A stretch of 33,672 bases of DNA from Flavobacteriaceae bacterium UBA5544 (GTDB lineage Bacteria > Bacteroidota > Bacteroidia > Flavobacteriales > Flavobacteriaceae), in the NCBI GenBank assembly GCA_002426755.1, contig DINI01000026.1, positions 123,294-156,965 of the forward strand, in the 5' to 3' direction. The notes below the pieces were generated by a model. The model worked only from the letters and a program-made list of their open reading frames with translations, did not search any database and was not told the origin of the DNA. Below, piece by piece: positions 16,876 to 24,378 of this stretch. A program made the position numbers and the translations under genes. Each line of letters begins with the position of its first letter. Within the stretch, counting starts at the first letter, position 1.

Positions 16876-17498
16876 TGTTCTTCCAAATCATTGACATTCT
16901 AGGAACCATTGCGTTCGCCATTTCTGGTGTGTCCGTGGCGATGAATAAAAAGATGGATGTTTTTGGGCTGCTCATTATAGCATTTGTTACTTCCATTGGA
17001 GGGGGTACTGTGCGTGATGTGCTGATTGGACAAACTCCAGTGGCTTGGATGACCAATATGACCTATGTGTATGTAATTCTTGGCGCAACGGTCTTTACTA
17101 TTATTTTTCAAAGTAAAATCAATTATCTGCGGATGTCTTTATTCCTTTTTGACACCATTGGAATCGGATTGTACACGGTTGTTGGTGTTGAAAAAGGTTT
17201 GAATGCTGGACTGCATCCAATAATCTGTATTGCCTTGGGAACGATGACCGCTTGTTTTGGTGGTGTAATTCGTGATATTTTATGCAATGAAATCCCGGTG
17301 ATTTTCAGAAAGGAAATTTATGCAACAGCTTGTATTGCCGGAGGGGTTGTTTATTTTTTATTGAGACAATTTCCAATTGATAATAATCTAATTTTTGTAA
17401 TTGCTGGAGCAACGGTTATCACGATTCGGTTGATTGCTGTGAAGTTTAAAATTAGTTTACCGAGTGTATATCGGAATAAAAAAACCATGCCTGATTAG
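16875..17498 (+). CDS. TRIC-type (UPF0126) cation channel family protein
   Basis: 207 residues with seven predicted membrane helices in two homologous halves. Each half has the family signature: SIGGGTVRDVLIGQTP in the first and FGGVIRDILCNEIP in the second. Bacterial members of this family form trimeric potassium-permeable channels. The start ATG shares its A with the RDD stop TAA, indicating translational coupling. The last codons (Met-Pro-Asp-stop) lie inside a terminator hairpin. Confidence 0.92.
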   Translation: MFFQIIDILGTIAFAISGVSVAMNKKMDVFGLLIIAFVTSIGGGTVRDVLIGQTPVAWMTNMTYVYVILGATVFTIIFQSKINYLRMSLFLFDTIGIGLYTVVGVEKGLNAGLHPIICIALGTMTACFGGVIRDILCNEIPVIFRKEIYATACIAGGVVYFLLRQFPIDNNLIFVIAGATVITIRLIAVKFKISLPSVYRNKKTMPD

Positions 17499-17508
17499 GC
17501 ATGGTTTT
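17481..17508 (+). terminator. Intrinsic terminator overlapping the end of the TRIC gene
   Basis: AAAACCATGCCT (17481-17492), loop GATT and AGGCATGGTTTT (17497-17508) form a perfect 12-bp stem. The stop codon TAG at 17496-17498 spans the loop and the right arm, so the final coding bases are part of the terminator. Confidence 0.9.
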
Positions 17509-17518
17509 AAAATTTTGT

Positions 17519-17578
17519 CTGGTCGAGCGGAGTCGAGACCTCATGATGAAAAATTCTCGACTCAGTGCGAACTGACAG
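17519..17578. repeat. TCGAG-type flavobacterial intergenic repeat
   Basis: GGTCGAGCGGAGTCGAGACC lies at 17521-17540 and TTCTCGACTCAGTGCGAACT at 17554-17573. GAGTCGAGA (17530-17538) and TCTCGACTC (17555-17563) pair perfectly around a 16-nt loop. This wording is, from memory, a common dispersed repeat in flavobacterial intergenic DNA. It sits between two gene ends that converge. Confidence 0.6.
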
Positions 17579-17584
17579 TGGTAA

Positions 17585-19750
17585 TTATTCCGTAGTCACA
17601 GGAAATCCTCTATCTCTCATCAACGCTTCAATCTTGGCATCGCGACCTCTAAATTTGCGATAGGCTTCTGCTGGATCCATTGAGTTTCTTGGTGCAAATA
17701 GATATTTTACCAATTTGGCTGCTACATCTTTATCGTAGAACCCGCCTGGAGCTTCCGCAAAGGCTTCCGATGCATCACTCGTCAAGACATCAGCCCACAT
17801 ATAACCATAGTAAGCAGTTGCATAACCCTCTCCGGAAAATACGTGTCCAAACTGTGGTGTTCTGTGACGCATCACCAATTCTTTTGGCATTCCAAGTTCG
17901 GTTAAGGTTTCACGTTCAAATTTATCAATGTCAATATTTGTTGGGTCTGCCAAATGCAATTTCATATCCATGATGGCTGACGCTAAATATTCTGTGGTTC
18001 CAAATCCTTGATTGAATGTTGAGGCTTTTTTGATTTTTTCCACCAGAGCAGCAGGAATTGGTTCTCCTGTTTTATAATGAACCAAAAATTTATTGATGAC
18101 TTCATCGGTCGATAACCAACGCTCCAATAATTGGGATTGAAACTCTGTATAATCTCTAACGCCACTATTCAATGTGGGGTATTTTACATCTGCAGAAAAG
18201 AAATGCAGGGCATGTCCAAATTCATGGAAGAAAGTGGTTGCATCGTCCCAAGATACCAAAACCGCTTCACCTGGCGCCGGTTTCACAAAATTAGAATTGT
18301 TGGATGCCAACACATTTTTCTCACCTTCAAACGAATCTGAACTTCTATAGGTTGTTGCCCAAGCACCAGAACGCTTTCCTTCACGCGCATAAGGATCTAA
18401 ATACCATAAACCAATATTTTTGCCCGAATCTTTATCGGTAACTTCCCAAACTTTTACGTCTTCGTTAAATACAGGCACCGAACCTTCTGGAACTGGTGTG
18501 AATTTGTAGTTGAACAATTCTCCAGCGGTAAAGAACAAAGCTTCCGTCAATTTATCCAATTGAAGGTATTGCTTTACTTCTTCGCTATCCAAATCGTATT
18601 TTTTTTGTCTTACTTTTTCAGCATAATATCTGTAATCCCAAGGTTCGATCGTAATTTTGTCTCCATTGGCATCAGCTACAGCCTGCATGTCTGCAACTTC
18701 TTCATGCACACGAGCAATTGCAGCGGGCCAAACAGCCATCATCAAATCCATGGCGTTTTCTGGAGTTTTTGCCATACGATCTTGTAATCGCCATTCTGCG
18801 AAATTTTTATAGCCTAATAATTCAACACGTTCTCTACGAAGTTTTAGAATGTCTGCAATTAATTTATTGTTGTCATACTCGTCACCATTATCACCTCGCG
18901 CATAATAATTGGTCCAAACTTGTTTGCGCAATTCGCGATTGGTAGAATAGGTGAGGAATGGATCCATAGAAGAGCGTGTATTGGTAATGGCATACTTACC
19001 GTCCTGACCTTTGTCGGTGGCAATTTTGGCAGCCGATTTGATAAACCCTTCAGACAATCCACCCAATTGGTCTTTCGTCAAATACGTCACGTAGTTTTCT
19101 TCATCATGTAAGACATTGTTGGAAAATTTGGTGTACAGTGATGATAATTCCTTGTTGATTTCGGCGTAGCGTTTTTTCTTTTCGGCATCCAAATTGGCAC
19201 CTTCCATTTCAAAACGTTTGTAGGTCAAATCGACTACGCGCTGTTGGTCAGCCTCTAAAGGTGTTTTTTGCGAAGCGTCATAAACCGCTTTAATACGTTT
19301 AAATAATTTTTCGTTTTGGGAGATTTTAGAGCTATATTCAGATAGTTTGGGTGCTAATTCCGTTTGGATATCCCTAAATTCTGGAGAAGATTGGTTACTG
19401 CTCAAAATGCCATAATATGTATAAACTCTATCCAATTCTTTTCCGGAGCTTTCCATGGCGACAATCGTGTTCTCGAAAGTAGGAGGTTCAGGATTGTTGG
19501 CGATTTTATCGATTTCTGCCAAGCTGAGTTCCATGCCTTTTTCCATGGCTTCTTTCACATCAGAAACTTTCATTTTATCAAATGCAGGCACGCCTTCATA
19601 AGGCCCTGTCCATTCTTGTAACAATACATTATCGAATTTCATCGCTGTGTCTTTTTCTACTTCTTCTTTTTCTTTGCAACTTGTTGAAAACGCAATTAAT
19701 GCGCATAAGCCAAGGGTTTTAATTTGTTTTAAGTAAATGGGTTTTGTCAT
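17585..19750 (-). CDS. M3 family metallopeptidase lipoprotein (peptidyl-dipeptidase Dcp-like)
   Basis: 721 residues. A lipoprotein signal ends in STSC with the lipidated Cys at residue 25. The zinc site is HEFGH (His509, Glu510, His513) with Glu536 in DYTEFQSQLLERW as likely third ligand. The C-terminal part (GEGYATAYYGYMWADVL, DPAEAYRKFRGRDAKIEALMRDRGF shortened to its first residues) matches Dcp/oligopeptidase A relatives. Known activity: release of C-terminal dipeptides or hydrolysis of short peptides. The lipoprotein anchor puts it at the envelope, unlike E. coli Dcp, so it may recycle peptides in the periplasm. Start ATG at 19750, 61 bp downstream of the cyclophilin gene. Confidence 0.93.
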   Translation of the reverse strand: MTKPIYLKQIKTLGLCALIAFSTSCKEKEEVEKDTAMKFDNVLLQEWTGPYEGVPAFDKMKVSDVKEAMEKGMELSLAEIDKIANNPEPPTFENTIVAMESSGKELDRVYTYYGILSSNQSSPEFRDIQTELAPKLSEYSSKISQNEKLFKRIKAVYDASQKTPLEADQQRVVDLTYKRFEMEGANLDAEKKKRYAEINKELSSLYTKFSNNVLHDEENYVTYLTKDQLGGLSEGFIKSAAKIATDKGQDGKYAITNTRSSMDPFLTYSTNRELRKQVWTNYYARGDNGDEYDNNKLIADILKLRRERVELLGYKNFAEWRLQDRMAKTPENAMDLMMAVWPAAIARVHEEVADMQAVADANGDKITIEPWDYRYYAEKVRQKKYDLDSEEVKQYLQLDKLTEALFFTAGELFNYKFTPVPEGSVPVFNEDVKVWEVTDKDSGKNIGLWYLDPYAREGKRSGAWATTYRSSDSFEGEKNVLASNNSNFVKPAPGEAVLVSWDDATTFFHEFGHALHFFSADVKYPTLNSGVRDYTEFQSQLLERWLSTDEVINKFLVHYKTGEPIPAALVEKIKKASTFNQGFGTTEYLASAIMDMKLHLADPTNIDIDKFERETLTELGMPKELVMRHRTPQFGHVFSGEGYATAYYGYMWADVLTSDASEAFAEAPGGFYDKDVAAKLVKYLFAPRNSMDPAEAYRKFRGRDAKIEALMRDRGFPVTTE

Positions 19751-19811
19751 TGGTTTTTGAATTTAATTTTGAAACAAACAAGATATTGTTTTTAAGGTGG
19801 AATTGTCTTAA

Positions 19812-20516
19812 TTATTTTATAATTTCCACTTTCCTTATATAGATATTGTGTAAAGGCCATTCGGAATCGTCGGTTTCCTGTGCTGCGATTTTGTCCACTA
19901 CATCCATGCCAGCGATAACTTTTCCGAAAGCTGTATATTCACCATCCAAGTGATGTGCGCCATTGGCTCCTTGTACTATAAAGAATTGATAAGGTGAAGC
20001 CATTTTATAGGCATCATCAATCTCACTGCTTGGCATACTTATGATGCCTCTATCGTGCTTAAAACCTTTTTTCGTGTCTGGAGGCAATAAGTAAGCTCCT
20101 ATTTTCGCACGTTTTTTTGCCACATCAATGTCATCGCTGTTGCCTCCTTGTATCACAAAATTGGGAACTACCCTGTAAAACTGTGTGCCGTCAAAATAAT
20201 GCTGCTTGGTCAAAAAGATAAAATTGGCACGATGGTATTTGGTTTCTGAAAACAGTTGAATATCTATGGTGCCAAAATCCGTAGTGATACGTACTTTGTC
20301 TTCTTTGTGTTTTTTATCGTATTGTTCAAAAAAGTACAGAGAATTTTCATCCGTCAAACGCTCGAAATCCTGTTCGGATCCCTCTACGGAATCCTTTGCC
20401 CTTTCATTTTTACTTTTGATGGAATCTGTTTTTGAAGTCTTATTCTTTTGATTGGATTGTTTATCTTCACAATTGAATAGCAATAAGCAACAACAAACCA
20501 GCATTACAATTCTCAT
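19812..20516 (-). CDS. Cyclophilin-type peptidyl-prolyl isomerase, lipoprotein
   Basis: 234 residues. A short lipoprotein signal (MRIVMLVCCCLLLFNC) puts the lipid-bearing Cys at residue 16, and a charged linker follows (about 20-75). The cyclophilin domain (about 75-232) has FYRVVPNFVIQGG with Arg115, Phe120 and Gln123 at active-site positions, QFFIVQGANGAHHLDGEYTAFG, and the final VDKIA. It catalyses cis-trans isomerisation of prolyl bonds, here in the periplasm. The start ATG is only 6 bp from the divergent Nudix start. Confidence 0.93.
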   Translation of the reverse strand: MRIVMLVCCCLLLFNCEDKQSNQKNKTSKTDSIKSKNERAKDSVEGSEQDFERLTDENSLYFFEQYDKKHKEDKVRITTDFGTIDIQLFSETKYHRANFIFLTKQHYFDGTQFYRVVPNFVIQGGNSDDIDVAKKRAKIGAYLLPPDTKKGFKHDRGIISMPSSEIDDAYKMASPYQFFIVQGANGAHHLDGEYTAFGKVIAGMDVVDKIAAQETDDSEWPLHNIYIRKVEIIK

Positions 20517-20522
20517 AAATCG

Positions 20523-21164
20523 ATGAATTTTGACACGTTTTTAAAATCAGTTTCAAAAATAGAACAAATTCCGCTTCCGGGTTTGGCATCACAGCTCAAA
20601 ATGTCGCCACCTTTTCGTTTGGAACTGATGGAGCAGCAAGTTGAAGCCATGAAGAATTCAAAGAAAGCTGCGGTCACTGCCTTGTTCTATCCAGATGAAA
20701 AGCAAGTTACAAAACTCATTTTAATTTTGAGAAAAACTTATAAAGGTGTTCATTCGGCACAAGTGGGTTTCCCTGGTGGAAGACGTGAAGACTCTGACGA
20801 AACCCTGATGCACGCAGCTTTGAGGGAAACTTGGGAGGAGGTAGGTGTGCCAATTTCGGATATAAAAGTTTTAAAAGCAATGACAGAACTCTACATTCCA
20901 CCAAGTAATTTTACGGTCTATCCTTATTTTGGAATTACCCATAAAACACCGATGTTCGTAAAACAGGATGAAGAGGTTGAGGATCTGATAGAGGTATTGT
21001 TGACTGATTTTGTGGATGATAATTCCATATCGTCCGTAAAAGTGATGACTTCTTTGGAAAAGGAAATGCAAGTTCCAGCTTTTATTTTGAACGGACATAT
21101 AGTGTGGGGAGCGACTGCCATGATGTTAAGCGAATTAAAAGACTTGTTAAAAACGGTGTTGTAA
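20523..21164 (+). CDS. Nudix hydrolase, CoA pyrophosphatase type
   Basis: 213 residues. The NuCoA-type stretch HSAQVGFPGGRRED and the Nudix helix ALRETWEEVGV (catalytic Arg-Glu and Glu-Glu) lie at about residues 77-110. This combination characterises the NudL/PCD1 group, which splits CoA and its derivatives into phosphopantetheine and 3',5'-ADP. Soluble, no signal peptide. The beginning (MNFDTFLKSVSKIEQIPLPG) is usual for the flavobacterial form, which supports the ATG at 20523 even though it is 6 bp from the start of the divergent cyclophilin gene. Confidence 0.93.
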   Translation: MNFDTFLKSVSKIEQIPLPGLASQLKMSPPFRLELMEQQVEAMKNSKKAAVTALFYPDEKQVTKLILILRKTYKGVHSAQVGFPGGRREDSDETLMHAALRETWEEVGVPISDIKVLKAMTELYIPPSNFTVYPYFGITHKTPMFVKQDEEVEDLIEVLLTDFVDDNSISSVKVMTSLEKEMQVPAFILNGHIVWGATAMMLSELKDLLKTVL

Positions 21165-21252
21165 GTGGGTATTTTACTAAATTTGTCTATTGGGATGCTT
21201 TGAGATTCAATAAACTTTTCAATTAGTATCTTATAATCAGTAAACAGCATTA

Positions 21253-22062
21253 ATGGGATTATTCAAGAGAAACCCTTTTGGGCATATACTTTTCATCAAA
21301 AAATGGCTTATCCGAGTTCTGGGAGCTTTGACTCACCGACGTTACCGAGGTTTTAACGAACTTCAGATTGACGGCTCCGAAATCATTAGAGACCTTCCTG
21401 ACACCAATGTGTTGTTTATTTCCAATCACCAAACCTATTTTGCGGATGTAGTAGCGATGTTTCATGTGTTCAATGCAAGTTTGAGCCATCGGGATGATAA
21501 CATTAAAAACATCGGATACTTGTGGAATCCAAAGTTGAATATCTACTACGTAGCGGCAAAAGAGACGATGAGCGCTGGGTTATTGCCTAAAATACTGGCG
21601 TATGTTGGTTCTATTAGTATCGAGCGTACGTGGCGCTCGGAAGGCCAGAATGTGAATCGTCAAGTAAAAATGAGTGATATCACCGCTATTTCAAAAGCTT
21701 TGGACGATGGCTGGGTGATTACTTTTCCTCAAGGAACTACAACACCATTTAAGCCGATTAGAAAAGGTACTGCACACATCATCAAACGTTATAAGCCAAT
21801 TGTAGTGCCTATTGTTATTGATGGATTTAGACGCTCTTTTGACAAAAAAGGATTGAGGGTCAAAAAGAAAAACATTCTTCAGTCAATGGAAATCAAAGCA
21901 CCTTTGGATATTGACTACGATAATGAAAGTATTGACCAGATTGTTGAAAAAATCGAATACGCCATTGAGCAACATCCATCATTCTTAAAGGTCATTCCTC
22001 AAGAAGAATTAATGGCAGAGGAAGAGTTGAATAAAATGAGAAAGTGGAAGGCTGATAATTAG
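21253..22062 (+). CDS. PlsC-like 1-acyl-glycerol-3-phosphate acyltransferase
   Basis: 269 residues. The acyltransferase motifs are variants: block I is NHQTYFAD (His59, Asp65; five residues between instead of the usual four) and block III is FPQGTT (158-163) in place of FPEGTR. KGTAHI and VVPIVIDGFRRSF follow. The reaction expected from the family is transfer of an acyl chain to a lysophospholipid at the inner membrane; the acceptor is not certain given the variant motifs. It lies 88 bp after the Nudix gene and could be co-transcribed. Confidence 0.85.
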   Translation: MGLFKRNPFGHILFIKKWLIRVLGALTHRRYRGFNELQIDGSEIIRDLPDTNVLFISNHQTYFADVVAMFHVFNASLSHRDDNIKNIGYLWNPKLNIYYVAAKETMSAGLLPKILAYVGSISIERTWRSEGQNVNRQVKMSDITAISKALDDGWVITFPQGTTTPFKPIRKGTAHIIKRYKPIVVPIVIDGFRRSFDKKGLRVKKKNILQSMEIKAPLDIDYDNESIDQIVEKIEYAIEQHPSFLKVIPQEELMAEEELNKMRKWKADN

Positions 22063-22064
22063 TT

Positions 22065-22126
22065 TTCAGTCCCGATTTTTAGTCGCAGTTTTCAGCCACC
22101 GTTTTCACTGAAAAAAAAACTGAATA
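22065..22126. repeat. CAGT-rich intergenic repeat fragment
   Basis: After the acyltransferase stop, GTTTTCAG occurs twice in the frame AGTTTTCAGTC and CAGTTTTCAGCC, with TTTTTAGTCGC between and ACCGTTTTCACTG after, ending in an A-run and ACTGAATAGTC. I recall such CAGTTTTCAGTC-type series as frequent spacers in flavobacterial genomes. No gene is evident in 22063-22195. Confidence 0.45.
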
Positions 22127-22195
22127 GTCAAAAGACATATATTTAATTTTCTTAAATTTTAAATCGATTTTATCCTTTCACTTCTGAATAATAGT

Positions 22196-22837
22196 TTAAA
22201 CCTCCAATTTTTTCAGTTCTTTGTAATTTCGATTCAAGCGTTTTAACAGAATTCCATAAATCAGCCAATAGAAGAAAAGTAATATTGCAATTGCCCCGAC
22301 TAAAAATACCGAGGTTATCAGGATGATTCTGGCATAAAACACAAACAAATTCCCATCAGCTGCAGCTTTGTGTGCCATGGAAACGATTTGCGGGTTTTGA
22401 TCAAATTGAATATACAAACCAGCCACGCTACCAATTACGAGAAAGATAAGATTGAAAGCGACGTAGTTTTTAACGGTTCGACGCGTTTTCAAAATATTTT
22501 CCATCAGCACTTTTGCGTTGTCTGTGGCGGAAATGGTTCTATAATTCTTAAAAAACAGATAAAAGAAATAAGCCAAAACGGCATAACCAATAATGGTTAA
22601 AGGTATCATAATATAGTTTGTGTCCAATTCATTGAAGTCTTTCATGCCCTTTGAATCCTTAAAAGTAAAGGCGATCAAGGTCCAGAACACAAACTCTAAT
22701 AAGCTGATGACAAATATCCATTTGACGATGGAAGAAGACTTTTTCAAAATCATCTTATAAATCTCGTTATAAGATACTTTTGGAAAGTTGGCGTCCTCTT
22801 TCTTCCAATCTTTTTTTAATAATTCCAGTTCATCCAT
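22196..22837 (-). CDS. Four-helix membrane protein downstream of ECF sigma; possible anti-sigma
   Basis: 213 residues. A cytoplasmic N-terminus of ~37 residues (LKKDWKKEDANFPKVSYNEI) precedes four membrane helices (about 38-60, 76-98, 122-142, 170-198) and a short charged tail. No enzyme motif is visible; relatives in databases often bear unreliable enzyme names. It starts 4 bp after the sigma-factor stop, so the two are surely co-transcribed. A sigma-binding role for the N-terminal segment is inference from position only. Confidence 0.8.
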   Translation of the reverse strand: MDELELLKKDWKKEDANFPKVSYNEIYKMILKKSSSIVKWIFVISLLEFVFWTLIAFTFKDSKGMKDFNELDTNYIMIPLTIIGYAVLAYFFYLFFKNYRTISATDNAKVLMENILKTRRTVKNYVAFNLIFLVIGSVAGLYIQFDQNPQIVSMAHKAAADGNLFVFYARIILITSVFLVGAIAILLFFYWLIYGILLKRLNRNYKELKKLEV

Positions 22838-22841
22838 ATGC

Positions 22842-23336
22842 TTACGGATTTAATATTGTTTTTAATTTTGTCTTTACCCTATTCATTTTCACTCTTGCAT
22901 TTACTTCACTTATACCTAGGGTCTCACTAATCTCTCTATAATCTTTATCCTCCAAATACAAAAACACCAATGCTTTTTCGATGTCATTGAGTTGATGTAC
23001 CGCTTGATAAAGCAGTTTTAATTGCTGCTCTTCAGTATCGTCATATGGCTCTGCCTTTAGCTTGAACTGAACAGTTTCAATTTCAGAAGTATTGATGCGT
23101 CTTTTTGATTTTCGGTACAGCGTAATTGCCGTATTCAAACCCACGCGATACATCCACGTACTGAACTTTGAATCACCTCTAAATTTCGGAAATGCCTTCC
23201 ATAATTGGATGGTTATTTCTTGAAATAAATCATTGTGCGCTTCCTGATTATTGGTGTACAATCGGCAAACTTTATGCACAATGTTTTGGTGCTGTTCAAG
23301 CTGTTCAACAAAACTATGTTCTAGTTCTTTGTCCAA
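22842..23336 (-). CDS. ECF-type RNA polymerase sigma factor
   Basis: 164 residues. Region 2 covers about 20-80 (NDLFQEITIQLWKAFPKF, then FSTWMYRVGLNTAI), and region 4 covers about 105-162 (KALVFLYLEDKDYREISETL, GISEVNARVKMNRVKTKL). No region 1 or 3, hence group 4 (ECF). The start must be TTG at 23336: the next in-frame codons upstream are GAT, ATC, CTA and then the stop TAA, and no ATG is near the expected N-terminus. Two TGTAACA boxes upstream suggest autoregulation. Confidence 0.93.
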   Translation of the reverse strand: MDKELEHSFVEQLEQHQNIVHKVCRLYTNNQEAHNDLFQEITIQLWKAFPKFRGDSKFSTWMYRVGLNTAITLYRKSKRRINTSEIETVQFKLKAEPYDDTEEQQLKLLYQAVHQLNDIEKALVFLYLEDKDYREISETLGISEVNARVKMNRVKTKLKTILNP

Positions 23337-23356
23337 ATCGATTAGTTAGTTTTAGT

Positions 23357-23392
23357 TGTTACATTAGTAGGCATTCAATTGGATTTGTTACA
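23357..23392 (-). promoter_or_regulatory. Candidate autoregulated ECF promoter of the sigma gene
   Basis: On the minus strand TGTAACA (23392 to 23386) is followed after 14 nt by CCTACTAA (23371 to 23364), in the place of a -10 box; transcription would begin about 20 nt before the TTG start. A second TGTAACA is at 23363 to 23357. The first box is identical to the one at the ABC operon (6738-6744). Confidence 0.45.
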
Positions 23393-23510
23393 GATTTTTG
23401 TATATTTATTTTAACATTTGAAAACTGGAAAAGTAATTAAACTATTTGTTTATAATGTTGTATTAAAAAATCTGATTGATAATACTTTAAATTCTCACTA
23501 TTGATAAAAG

Positions 23511-24179
23511 CTATTGTGCTTTTTTGATGCCCATCACTATAAAATATTGTGCCAATGCATAAGATAGCATGATTAAAACATTCGCAAATAGGAATGTTTC
23601 ATAAAACTTATTTATTGCCAAAAGGCTATCAGAAATCATGAACAAAATAGCTCCAAAAAACACAAAATTATAACTTGTTTTTGATGTCTTCCCTTCTCTC
23701 AAAAAGGAGATCGTTGCCATCCCTAAAATGACCAACATATAAACAAAAACAGGAATCAGCATATCTCCCAAACCAGATCTTAAAAGTAAAAATAATCCGA
23801 TGGCATAAACGAGTAAAATGACTAAAAATGGCATCGGTTTTTTTAAAGGATTTCTCTGTTTCAAAAACACTAAAATGTACATTACATGTGCCAATAAGAA
23901 AGCAAGCAATCCAAACATAAAACAGTTGGGAGCCACATGAACAAACATCAATAGAATATCTCCAAGAAGAGAAAGCGCCAAAGCCAACATCGTTAAATTT
24001 CGAATTAATTTTGAAATCGCCTGACTTTCGTTCCAAAAGAAAATCATCAAGGATATCACAATCGCAGGTTTGGTAAAGTAATGGAGCGCTGAAAAACGCT
24101 CGACGCTCCCGCAAATCAATTCTGCGATTAAAATAACGAAGAACACATAACTGAAAGTCTTTTCTGTTTTGGTCAGCAC
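23511..24179 (-). CDS. Lysoplasmalogenase (YhhN family)
   Basis: 222 residues with eight or so membrane helices; YFTKPAIVISLMIFF at about 34-48 is the family's conserved first loop and helix, and LSLLGDILLMF and FGAILFMISDSLLAINKF carry the conserved Gly-Asp and Ser-Asp residues of the active site region. Characterised members hydrolyse the vinyl-ether bond of lysoplasmalogens. Start is GTG at 24179. A 174-bp spacer with no clear element separates it from the sigma gene upstream region. Confidence 0.87.
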   Translation of the reverse strand: MLTKTEKTFSYVFFVILIAELICGSVERFSALHYFTKPAIVISLMIFFWNESQAISKLIRNLTMLALALSLLGDILLMFVHVAPNCFMFGLLAFLLAHVMYILVFLKQRNPLKKPMPFLVILLVYAIGLFLLLRSGLGDMLIPVFVYMLVILGMATISFLREGKTSKTSYNFVFFGAILFMISDSLLAINKFYETFLFANVLIMLSYALAQYFIVMGIKKAQ

Positions 24180-24235
24180 GGTTTGGATTTAGATTCTAAA
24201 TATAAAGGTTTTTCTCAATTCCGAATAATTTAATG

Positions 24236-24262
24236 CCCACTGTGACTGATTACTGACCACTT
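24236..24262. repeat. CAGT-rich intergenic fragment, complementary sense
   Basis: CCACTGTGACTGATTACTGACCAC at 24237-24260 is an ACTGA/CTGACC series, the complementary form of the phrase at 22065-22126. It lies between the divergent lysoplasmalogenase and TonB-receptor genes. Weak on its own. Confidence 0.35.
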
Positions 24263-24378
24263 ATTTTTCATTTCATCCTAGGATTTCTACAATTCGGTAA
24301 GATTGAATTTTATTTCCATTGGTTGTGACTCAACTTTGTCCCATCAATCAAACAAACGAACAGAAAAACCAACCAATC

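Noticed and set aside
24319..24378. N-terminal extension of the TonB receptor from a TTG
   Set aside because: It would bury the signal peptide 20 residues inside the protein; the ATG at 24379 gives a normal export signal.
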